Assembly: GCA_018340805.1 (NCBI GenBank)
Contig: JACMZG010000008.1
Coordinates: 20,009,757-20,073,756 of the forward strand
DNA length: 64,000 nt
Origin: Microvelia longipes
Taxonomy: Eukaryota; Arthropoda; Insecta; Hemiptera; Veliidae
Direction of reading: 5' to 3'
Under the pieces are notes generated by a model. That model was not told where the DNA came from. It saw only the letters and a program-made list of their open reading frames with translations, and did not search any database. Below are positions 11,600 through 23,500 of the stretch, piece after piece. The stretch's first letter is position 1. The number at the start of each line of letters is the position of its first letter. The position numbers and the translations under genes are program-made.

Positions 11600-14500
11600 C
11601 CCCCCCCCTCCCACACACATTTTGGGGTTGCCACTCTAACTGATTTTTTTTATTGCCCCAGACAACTGTTTTTGACTTTGAACAGATTTTGAATTAGTAA
11701 AAAAATATTTTTATTTGGACCACCAAAATCAACTTATGGGTGCTGCCACTCTCCTATAAAATCAAAAATTCAGCCCCACTATCCATATGGCTTGAAAGCT
11801 TTAACTCCAAAAATAAATTACTTTTTAATCCCAAGGGTCTAAAAAGTGATTCTTTACTCCCTAAATACTAGTCAATAAACTTCACATTATGTGCTATCTG
11901 GGAATTAAATAAAATATTTGTTTTCTCAAAAACAAATAAAATAATAATGATAAAAGAAATATAAAATATTGAATTATATGAATAACTAATAACTTTTAGT
12001 GATAAATATGACTAAAGCTGTATTTTAATAAATTATTAAAAGTATAAGCAATTTAAATGAGTTTATAAAATATTGAGACATTAATGTAAATATGTATTTT
12101 AAAGCTTGCGTCCAATTTATTTCCAGTGAAATAGATCTGATTTTTATAAATTTATTATTTTGATTATTACTCAGTTAAGGAGTAGAATAAAAGGAAGTGT
12201 ATTTCATCTATGGAGCTCATTTTTGATATTTTCTTCTTAACAATTAGTACTAGTAGTATTATTTATGGTTGAAAGACTATGTACTATATCTAAAGGGTTC
12301 GCTGCTTTTAGGTTTGTTGAGCATGTTACTCCAGTGTTCACCTGAGTCATCTTGGGTAAGAACTATGTTTTCGATCGCACCCAAGGTTGTACTCCCAACT
12401 GCACATCTTACTCTAAACTGCACTTTTTTCTGCTCCTGAAAGAGTAAGTAAATTAGAGTAAAAAAAGGTTCTGACTGAAATCACCCTTATCACATGAGAT
12501 AAATACGTGTTATCGATGTATTTTAACAAAATTAAATAATTTTATAACTCTATTTTAAAAAAATAAAAAGAAATATTGTTCAGCAATTTTTGTGTTTTAA
12601 ATTTGTTGTGCTCATAATAAACTAGGGTGATAAATTTTCAAGTGCTTGTTGTCCACCTTACTTTTCGTTTGTTTAAATTATAAAATTATTATGTGGAATT
12701 TGAGCAAATACTTATTCTTTAGTCAATATGTACAATCTGTAATAGAAGAAACAAATCAATAAAGCTCTTGAAGTGATCACAAGACATTATATTGCCTGAA
12801 ATCAAATTCACTAGTATCAACAGAGAGCTGATAAATGTACATACTTAATTTGAACAAAAATAATTTAAAATTAGCAATTGCTCTTGTGATATTTACAAAA
12901 GATAGTGTAGATTAATAAAAAATAACTATTTACTCAAATTTTAAGTTTAATTTGAAGGAAAAGTAAGATAGTCAAAACTTGATTTTTCACATAACTTTGA
13001 ACAGGTCTGCCTAAAACATTTTAGATCCTGTAAAATAACTTCATTTTCTAACAAAGCTACTTATTAATAATAAATTTATCAAAAAAATGTTGGTATATTG
13101 AAATACCTACTTATATTATTATTTATTTTGTTTAGTTATAGGAAGGTAAGATAACCCAGGAAGATTATTTACACTTTTTAAACCTTTTTCTGTTCACACA
13201 CACATGTAATCTTGAGTTTACTCTACATTACTCCATAGTGAAAATTTTTAGTGTAAAGAAGAATAGTGCAGAGTAATGAATTCTAGTTCATAACAAGTCT
13301 GGTATTTTTTCTTTGGACATTTAATAGTCCTAGAATTATTTTTGGTTGAAAAAGTATGTCCTATATCTAAAGGGTAGCAATAAGTTTTTTTCTTTGAACA
13401 ATTAGTGCAATCATTTTAACAATTAGTAGTGTAATTTATTTTGAGAGCATATGTACACTATCTAAAGGGCACTCAGATATGTATTTTTAACAATTGGTAC
13501 TAGTAGTATCATTTATTTTGAGAGCATATGTACTCTATCTAAAGGTCTCACAGATATGTATTTTTAACAATTGGTACTATTAGTACTAAATTCCAAATAA
13601 TAATTTTATCATTTGAACAAAACTAAGGTGTATGACATGCTCATGTAAAAATATCACTGATTTATTTTCAAGCCCTAAAAGCACCACTAATATTTTGTTT
13701 TAATTTATTAAAAAATATTTTTATTGTTAAGATTCATTGATAAGACAAAAATATTTTTTATCGCGGATTATGAAAGGTATTTCCCTTCAGGACTATATTT
13801 TACTCGGTCTTTTTGGAGGAGTGAAAAATATTTTTTAATAAAAGTAAGCTTTGAGTAAGGTGTGTTCCAGAACACAGCTGAGGGCAGTTTACATCAGTTT
13901 GGAGTAACCCCTTAGACCCAAAATCTGTTCTGGAATATCCGTCAAACAGACCTAGTGAATCTGTGGCTCACTTAAAAATAGTATTGTCTAAAAAAGTAAA
14001 ACTTAAAAATCCTCTGGTAACCAAAAGTATCTTTCTTAAAAAAGAGTCAACATGTTGATTAAGACAAACTATTTTTTTTAAATACTATCTACCAACTAGG
14101 AATGTAAAAGATTATTATGAAAGTAATGTATTTAATGTAAATATGTGTAATCATCTATGTAGAAATACAACCTTTATTTTTTAAAATACGTATGCAATTT
14201 TTTTTTTTTTTTTTTATTTATCCATAGAGATGGCAGTGAGGATATTTATCTTGTTTGTGGTTATTTTGTGTGAAATAATTACACTCAGGATAAGACTAAA
14301 AGTTTTCTTCAGGCTGCTTTTATAAGTATGAGATAGATACTGCTATATCTCATAGTATACATTCCTCTATGCTATATATATGAGCTTTCAGACATTTTTA
14401 TGCTAAATAATCATTTACGAGATGTTTTGAATTATATTCAAATACCCTAATTTATGTTACAGTGGGTCTTTGAACTCACTTCTCTCATCCTTAAACATAA

Positions 14501-14680
14501 AAAAATCTGTTTAAAAATCAGTCACCCATCTATGTACTGACCTCATTCAATGCTACTTAACAACAGAGTTATGACAAAAACTGTTGGTATACAAGCTGTA
14601 ATTGCATAGAAATATTTGTTTATTGCATAAAGGAACTCAAACCTAATTTCAACTTATTTAGATGATTTTTTATAAAATTT
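11600..14680. other. Intergenic AT-rich DNA
   Basis: No coding signal seen on either strand apart from chance frames. Contains the approximate tandem repeats listed near 13.3-13.6 kb and a poly(T) run at 14197-14214. Confidence 0.6.
13390..13600. repeat. About 78-bp degenerate tandem repeat
   Basis: Blocks acaattggtactagtagta, atttattttgagagcatatg and tctatctaaagg recur two to three times. A diverged single copy occurs at 12236-12300, so the unit is also dispersed. Confidence 0.7.
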
Positions 14681-14689
14681 AAACTTATC

Positions 14690-15020
14690 ATTCAATAAAT
14701 TCTGAACTAATGCTGATAATGAGATGAACCTTGGTACATTTGTTAGTCCTATGTAGAAATTCATTCGAATTGAGCTGATCATTTTTCCATGTTTTATGAA
14801 TTTAAGTTAAAGTAAAAGTTAATGACGTCATAAAAATATTAATTTCTCAAATTGACAACATGAGCTTTAAAAATAAGTTTTGTGCCAAGTTTCAACTCTT
14901 ACTCATACACTTTTGGAGTTATGATGGTAACATTCACACACAGGCTGATAACTTGGTAAAAACCATTCAGGAGGTCCTAAAAACCAAGAATTTAGCTGAA
15001 ATCCCAGATTTTTAATGCAA
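14690..15020. repeat. Dispersed 'gttgaaactt' family, copy
   Basis: Contains taatgctgataatgagatga, aattaatgacgtcataaaa-like text, gagttatgatggtaac, cacacacaggctgataactt and cattcaggaggtcctaaaa, in the same order as copies at 53.2-53.9 and 61.4-61.8 kb. Confidence 0.7.
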
Positions 15021-15029
15021 ACATTATGC

Positions 15030-17990
15030 AGACATTCTACAGCTGTTTGAAAAAAAAACATTGATAGCCTGGTCAACTCAAGAAGTTGAACTACAAATCA
15101 TATGTCCTATAAGACAAGGCTATCACATCTTTAGTTTCAAGGAGAGGAATGTTTTTCGGAAATAAAAATTGATGTGTAAAAATGCAATGCATTAATTAAC
15201 ACCTTTTAAACATCCAAGACTTACAAGTCTTTGTTTCTCATTAAAGTTTTACATCCTTATTTGTTTAATTATTACACTTAATATTAATTTTTACTTTTCC
15301 TCATCTTCTAACGCAGGTATGTAGGAAGACTATTGTATTCAATTGGAAACATCTACCATCGATACTTGCTGTTGTCGATAGCTGATTATTCAACTTGCGG
15401 TAAATACAACCTCTTTAACTATTGCATTTACCCAAAACAGATTTCATCATAATTGCCCATTTTGGGCACTTTTATAGTTTTTTTTCGTAACAGCTGTCTG
15501 AGTTACGAACATCTCCTGCTATGTTTATGTTAGGGAATTGAAACTTAGCACAAAAATCATACTTAGAGTCTATTTGGGCTGCTTAGAAGATGATATTTTT
15601 TTACCATGATAACCATATTTACTGTTATCAAAAATTTGTAAAAAAAACTTTAATAGTTGACCAATTGAGTTGAAACTTGACACAAAAGTATATCTTAAAG
15701 TGTTAAATGGATCTACATAATTTTCATTTTGATATTAGTCGTCTTTTGTTTTTTCAAATTTTGACAGCTTATAACTTTTATTCTTTTAACTTTTGTGTAT
15801 CGTTAGTTAGTGTATAACATAAATAAAATATTAGTTAAAATTTGGAAGCTACTTAATTTTCACTTTATAAATTATTGGTGAAAATATATATTTATTGGCG
15901 CGATAATCAAATTTTGTATAAATAAGTTATTGATACAAAAATGTTAAGTTTTACTGCAAATAATTCAACTTACTATTTGCCATTTTTCACTAGAAAATTA
16001 CATTTTTGAGATTGTTGGGATGGCAAAAGTGGAGGAAGAGTGAGAGATCGATTTAAATTAGCATCTAGATTCCAAAAATATCTTATTACTTTTTTTAAAC
16101 AATTTGGTGGTTGCCAAATAATTCTGAGGTTGAGTGAGGCGAGACCAAAGTAATGTCACTTTGAGTAATTATGACACTCTGAGGACTTGGAGGACCTCAA
16201 AAATTAATTCATATGGCATTAGCCCTATGATATTTATCTACCAAAGTTTTTTATCTAAACACGTTTGGCACATGAGAGTATTTACTCTGACTAAAACGGT
16301 TGTATCTACTATGCTAAATATTTATTAAAGTTGCGAATTGCCTTACCATATTCTACCAAAAAACTGAGTAAAATCTAAATTATGAGCTATTTTATGGAAA
16401 AAATTGTTGCAATTTCCTTTGGCAATTACTAACTTCCTCTGAGCAGGCAGTTAAATAAGACTTAATTCGTGATCACCCATCCACCTACTGACCACGCCTG
16501 TTGCTCCTTGACAAATGTGATCTGACAAAAACCTTAGATATACTAGCTAAGGCTAGTATATCTATTTGCCATACCATTGCAAACATATTACCATTGCCGC
16601 ATAAGTAAATAAAGTTTTATTTCAATACATTAAAATGAAACTTTCTTTACTCGTGTTGTGTATGATATGAAGGAATGCACTAATGCCAAATTTTAACTCA
16701 ATTGGTTATTCTTCTGATTTTTAACAAGTTTTTAAAAATATATGTCATTTTAAAAAAAAATACTAATGCTCATTATAAGATGAAACAGCACATTTCTCGA
16801 CCTTATATATATCTTCATGAATGCTAAATTTCAAGTATACTCAGGAGTGCAGCCACTGCTCTCTGACAGAAACTGGACCAACTAGCCGAGACTTTACAGT
16901 CTATGTGTACAGTTCTTTAAGCAGTCTATGTGTACAGTTCTTTAAGCAGTCTTTTGTGTACAGTTCTAGTTGGAGATACTACTAAGTTTCCAGCTAATGA
17001 TAAATTTCAATTCAGAAAATGGCGTGATAGTTTTAAAAGCACTACCCAGCATGTATATAATAGGCTAATGCTTAATTAAATATCGATTTTCTCTCAGCAA
17101 GGGAGGAAAAGACAAAAATGTCATTATATAATAGTAAAAAACATTTAACACTATAATTTAAAACTAAAAAAACATATATTTTACAATAATAAGTATTATT
17201 ATCCTTACAAAGTAAACGTAAATAAGTTATTTTTAACTACAGTTATGATAAAATTATTTTTAATTCTAAACTTAATTTGTTATTTTAACATTTTTAAATT
17301 ATATAAGTCACATTAGGGAGTTTTTGACCAAGTTAAACAAACGGTTAATTTACATTTTATTCGGTTGTCAATTAAAGGTCGTTCAGGGTTATATTTAAAA
17401 GAGAAATGACTATGTATTTGATTTATTTATGAAAAATTCAGTAGACTTCAGTGTCGTTTAAGATTACCAAAGATCCCAAGATGAAATTCCAAAATATGGT
17501 CCAACCAAAGATTCCAAATTAAGGGGGCTGACCAAGATCTTATATTAAAACTTACCATAAAAGTGTCCATAACCTAGGACTGACAATGATCTCATATTAA
17601 AATGTCCTCAAAAAGATTTTATAATATGGGACTGACAAAAAAATCTTCAACTAGTGTGAGCCAGAAAGAGAGGAAAATATGAAATGTTTAGTCAAAATGG
17701 GTAGTTGATTCAGAACAAAATTACCTTTAGTCCATTTGATATGAAACACTAACCAATATTTTTAAATATCACTATGTCCAATTATTGACTTTATTTTTGC
17801 CATATCTAAACATATTTTTAAATAAATACATATCTAAATAAATATTTTAATCTTAAATTTATTTGGTTTATGGTTTTTTAAGTCAATAGGTTGCCTCGTA
17901 ATTGAGTTTGGAACAAATTCAAAATTACAATCTAATTTTTTTTTTCTTTTGAAATTAAGATATTTTATTGTTTTTATTAATAGAATGTAG
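15030..17990. other. Intergenic AT-rich DNA with weak repeat fragments
   Basis: No gene recognised. Partial matches to the dispersed family (gttgaaacttgacacaaaag at about 15670; 16690-16850) and a 25-bp triplicate at about 16898-16972 (gtctatgtgtacagttcttt). Confidence 0.55.
16898..16972. repeat. Short tandem triplicate (about 25 bp)
   Basis: Three copies of cagtctatgtgtacagttct-type units; the third has lost a few bases. Confidence 0.85.
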
Positions 17991-18140
17991 CTTTTGCTAT
18001 TTTAAATAAAATTTTAATCCAATTTTCAGCGAATTTCCAAAGAAGAAATGAGCTAATGAGATTAGGGTCATAGTTTGAAATTTTAGACAAACCTTATTTT
18101 TTAATTTTTGTTGATATAATACAATAATATGAAGAGATAT

Positions 18141-18180
18141 AGGATTGTGGGGATTCGTGGGAATCAATCTCCACAATCCT
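18141..18180. repeat. Palindrome spanning the stop codon of the lipid transfer protein gene
   Basis: Outer arms 18141-18150 / 18171-18180 (10 bp exact: AGGATTGTGG / CCACAATCCT) with an inner 5-bp stem gattc/gaatc and a 4-nt loop. The right arm encodes the final QDCG codons on the minus strand; the TGA stop (18164-18166) lies inside. Confidence 0.9.
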
Positions 18181-18353
18181 GATAAGACATAGAAGGCTCA
18201 TCACTTGTATCTCCATTAAAGTCTCCACAGACTCCACAAGTGTGTCCTCTGAACCTTCCCGGGATGAGAACAACGACAGTGGTATTGTAGTGTCGCAATA
18301 CAACACCAGAACGTAGCTCCACTTCGACTATACCTTCTGAATTCCTGCTTACA
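18164..18353 (-). CDS. Lipid transfer protein terminal exon: end of VWD domain
   Basis: Begins in phase 2 with the first Ser completed, reads VSRNSEGIVEVELRSGVVLR, then PGRFRGHTCGVCGDFNGDTS, ending EPSMSYQDCGD and TGA. CGVCG is the conserved VWD cysteine pair. The only nearby polyadenylation-like hexamer is ATTAAA at about 18100 (minus strand). Confidence 0.93.
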
Positions 18354-20466
18354 CTGCAACGTTATTAAAAAATAATCATATTTCATCGACTATTCTAAAA
18401 GGTTTCACTTAAAATAAGTCTATTAGCAACACAGAAGTTGCTAATAATCATGGTTATGGTACAATTATAACTAATGAGCCCAATAATATTAATACAGAAT
18501 AAATAAATAAATAAAGCGACAGTCTCTCCACAAATGTAAAACTAGATGAGCTGCTAAATAAAACGGGGGAAATGGGGGCGGCGTCTGCTGTTATGCGAAC
18601 GCTAGCTACGGCTCCCAGGCCTCCAGTCAGATTTTAACCTCTGTCTCAAATGATATAGTATATTTTTCTTCCTTTCTCGCTTCTCTATGGTAATTGGGTT
18701 TTTGTTTTTATGTTATTTTATATTTTGTACTGTTATTTTATCTTTTGACTTTGTTTTATTTAACCTTGTATTTAGTTTATCTTATTATGTTTTTACATTG
18801 TTGGTAGGCACTGATGATGGCTGTTAACAATCGAAATCAGGCTTTGTAAATATAGTTTTACATTTTGTGGAGAGACTGTCACTTTATTTATTTAATTACT
18901 ACCTCCATGGTTCAGAATACATAAATTAATACAGAAGATGGCAAAAACATCTTACATAATTACTAAGTAAATAGAAGAAGGAAGTTCACAATAAAAATAC
19001 AAAAAGAAATATATGGCAAAAATCCTAGAGAATGGTAGGAGAAGAAATGAGGTACAGGGTACCTCAAAGCTTTGGACTCTTGCTTTGGTTATTCTCAGAA
19101 TGTCTAGGTTGCCAAACCAGGAGTACTATGTGCTCAACCTCATAATTAAAAGTTAACCTAACTTCCAATATGGAAATAATTTCTATCACTCTATGCGTGA
19201 CCTCAGAATAAAATAGTAACTCAGCGTTACTATACTAGCTATCAAGTGATTCTCTGTCGATATAAGTTGATCTTAAATTATCAGCTATCAATGGTCTGTA
19301 ATTTTATCTTGGATCATTTGGCTTAGACCCATGACTGTGTAAACTGTTCTTACATTTATAGGGAGTTAGTAAAAAATATCTAAGAAACATAGTTGCTAGA
19401 TAATTGAATGTGTGGTTCTCATCTCTCCCTTGTTACAATTACATAACATTACATCATTTCTGTAGTATTGAGATAACAATAGTAATGCTGTACCTGAGTC
19501 CAATAGTGTTGAGATCTTGGAGCTGGTAGGATTCTGTGAGATTAGTCAGTTTTATATTGTTTAGGTAAACATTATGTATTCCTTCCTGACTAGGTTCCAG
19601 CCAAACCAAGTCTTGGCCACAGTACACCTTGGCGCCCTGTACAAATATATTGCAACAAACAATCCACACATCAAGTATTTTCAAGGGAAATTTTTTCTTG
19701 AACAGTATTTAATTTTTTTAAAGCTATAGTTTTTTATCTCTTTATCTCATTCAACAAGTGAGTTTACTGCCGTATTTCAGACTGTCAAAAAAATAAAGTT
19801 TCTAGCTTAGAGAATTGAAGTATGAAATGGATCCACTGCTAATCACAAACACTTAATGAGTGTTACGTCACTGTCATCTTGATGCTTTTCATATCAAGAA
19901 GGTCATCTTTAATATTTAGTTTTGTGGAAAATGAAAATTGGTAGAAGAATTTCAGATAAGATTATTCACTTGATAATTATATTTCTCAATATTTGCTGTT
20001 TAGAAAATCTTGTATTATGTTTAATAACTTTTATTAAATAGTAATTTTAACTAAATTAATTAGTTTCTTTTTCACTGTCCAAAACAAATTTTTAAAAATA
20101 AGCAATCATAAATGATAATATGGTGATTTTTAATAATATGACTTTTTATGTTTCATTACATTCAAATTAAGTTTTTAGCGGATTTTCAAAGAAAAAATGA
20201 GCTTATGAGATTGGGGTCATGGAGAGGGAAGCAGATTTTATGTAGAGAGGGGGCCTCTCTGATCAAGAATAAAAATATATTCTTGATCAGAGAGGCCCCC
20301 CTTTCCAAAAAATCTGCCTCCCCCTCCATGACCCCAATCTCATAAGCTCATTTTTTATATATATATATATTTATATTTTTAATATATTATATATATTTAA
20401 TTATATATATATAATATATAATTTATATATATATATTTTATTTATATTAATATTATATATATATAT

Positions 20467-20504
<38 letters not shown>

Positions 20505-23500
20505 TATGTATGTATGTATGTATGTATATTTGTACATATGTTTATATGTACAAGATGTTTATCAAATGGATCGAAATGAAACTTGGTACAAAAATCAACC
20601 TTGCCCGAAATCAGGTAGTCCTGAAACCTATTGTTTATGAAATATGTGTGACGCCACTGACCCACAAAAGTGACCCCACAAACATTTAACAAAAATCACA
20701 AATATTCATATAGTGCTTAGATTGGGAAGACATTTTTTACTCATATACAATTATGTAGGGTTCTCAAAAATACAAAGTTTCAATTTATTATCAGTATCAG
20801 TTCCGATTTTAATGATTGACATATATATAACAAACAAAACATTGTCGTTCATAGACATAATGTAATCAAATGACGTTTTTTGACTATTGCATTTGAAAAT
20901 TCGCTTATATCGTGGCAGTATGTCACTTATATAAACCAGTACTACGACGAACTGATAGAGTACATCAACCATGAAGAGGCCCCCAGTGCCAACGCCACCT
21001 GGTATTTAAAGGCCTCTTTTTTATATTATAATTTTAAATTTTCTTTAAAAAATGGCATAATTCTCAAAGCAATAATCCATTTGTTTTAGCTCCAGATGTT
21101 ATACACCTTAGAAAATAAAATTCATTGTTAACTCCGTTATTTTTTGCCTTGAGATACACATCTATGATTCAATTTTTTGTTGTAAATATAATTCTTTGGG
21201 GTGTAAATAATTGTTGAATAAATATCTATGAAAGAAAATTAGGCCCAAAGAAGAACAATGCTTACCAATGTGCCGTGCATTCTGTTGACAAGTATAGCAA
21301 ACAGAGAGTTCTTAGAGCAATCTGCTACTGCTACAGAATAGCAATTGTTGATACCTGTAGTTACTGTAGCGTTATCTAGCGTTAATACTGATCCACCATT
21401 TATAGCACACAGACCTAACAGAACAACATACATTCTAGTACAAGTGGGTAAAAAAAACTAAAAGATCATTATAAAGTGATGTAGAAAATCATACAGTAGG
21501 GTGGGGGCGCGGGACACAGTGGTCCAACTCCCTGGTTTGAGGTGGTCCAACTCCCTGGTTTGAGGTGGTCCTAAAAAAACAGGGGCTAGTTGCATCAACT
21601 ATCGCACCTAGCACTAGTTTTCACCTTGTACAGCTGTTATCAGTTTTAAATCGAGACGTATATAAACTAGAATATAAACAAGACAAATTTTCTGAACATT
21701 TTTAGTTCTTTATAAGATTATTTGATTAGAAAATAAGATAAATTTAGCATTTTTTCCATTAAAAGAAAAAATAAAAAAGCAATAAACACAAATTAATTTT
21801 CATTTCTGCACATCATGGTTAACATTTGTATTTGTAACATGATATCATGTTTAGTTAAAAATAACACAGCGTTTATATTTTATAACATTTTATGAAAATC
21901 ATACATTTAAAATAATTAATAAGATTTTTAACATTGTTAAAGATCCCTTTAAATAATTTAAATCCTGAAATTGAAGAACTAATTATGTTATATATACCGT
22001 ACAAGGTGAACTGACCTGCCTCTAGTGGAGAAACAGTGAACTTAAAGCAGACTCATCTAAAACAGCTTATTCTGAGGGAGTTGGACCACTGTGTCCCGCG
22101 CCCCCACCCCTACTGTATTCTACATTACTTTAGATCATTATGTAAATAATTTCTTGAATAAAGTATTACATTGCACGGTTGTTACCAAGAATGCAGTAAA
22201 AAAGCTTGGCTTAAGCCATCAAAAGTAGATGGAGTTCACGAAACCAATAAAATTTTGTCAAATACATCAAGCTGTGTATCTATTTATAACAAATTTACGT
22301 GTTTAATGTCTCTTTCTTGTTATCATAAAACGATTAAAGCTGGTAGTTTGATTTTATAGGAGAAATCAAAAGTGAAATTAGTAGAACCTATTTCACTGTC
22401 ATAGCTCCCAACCACACTGTACAATACAATAAAATCCTACACATAACACACATTAACTAATTTTTTACTATTTTTTGTACTATTTTAATATTTGTATTTG
22501 TAAGAAAAACAATAAAAGGATTTTTTGATTTGATTTGATTTGACATTGTCTTTCTGAAGACTAACCCTCAGTATGGGACAGAGACTATAGATACTTAAAC
22601 AGTAAGACTGTCGACTCAATGGTGGAAAAATTTGGATTCGGGTCGACACTAGCGCGGCGAGGGACCTACCTTTTTTTTACCTAATTGAGTGGGCGTGTCT
22701 TGATTTCCCGCTTTTTGCCCACAGTCAGTTTGAAATTTTTATACTTTATATAGTTATACTTCTCACTAACCCTACCACTTTAATCTTACACAGAACGCTT
22801 CTGATTATTTTTAAGTTTTTCATTCAAGTAATTTATTATTTTAATTGATTCAATCAGGTAATAATGAAATAGTGGCTAAAGTTTACACGTGGTAAAAGGT
22901 AGATTTTAGTATTTAATGCAGCCTGTGTTTTAATTACATCAGCAAGATGCGAAAATGTAATTTAATGTAATTACCTGATGAAATCGACTAAATTAATAAA
23001 TTAATTAAATGAAATTTACTTATCTGCCATCAGTAAGGTTCTCTGGAAATTTAAAAAAGGTTTCTATTTACTTTTAGTTTCTGAATTTTTAAAATACAGA
23101 ACATGCAACGGCGAACCGTTTTTGTGAAAAATACATACAAAAAACAATCATTTTATAATAATAATAAATGTAGCTGTCATAACCAAGAATTGCCATGGTA
23201 TTTATAAATTTTAATATAAAAATATAATCAATCATTTTTGGAAAGCTATTGGGGTTAGTTCATGAGTTGTCCGCACCGGTCCGCCGCAGCGCTATTTTTA
23301 GTAGCTTGCGATAATCGAATCCAAACTTTTCCTCATTTAAGTTAACCCCCCCCTGGTATGGGAGAAGTAACTGCTCCCTTAAGGTCAAATTTTAAATAGC
23401 AATGCAAATGGATTACGTATAATAATTTTACTCATACATTGATTTTATTACCATTAGTGTTCCAAGGGAGAAGTGCAACTGGGTAGGCAAAAGTTAGTTT

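Noticed and set aside
18811..18836. Hammerhead-ribozyme-like core (CTGATGA ... CGAAA)
   Set aside because: The spacer tggctgttaacaat does not form a proper stem II and I see no stem I/III pairing, so the motif alone is not enough.
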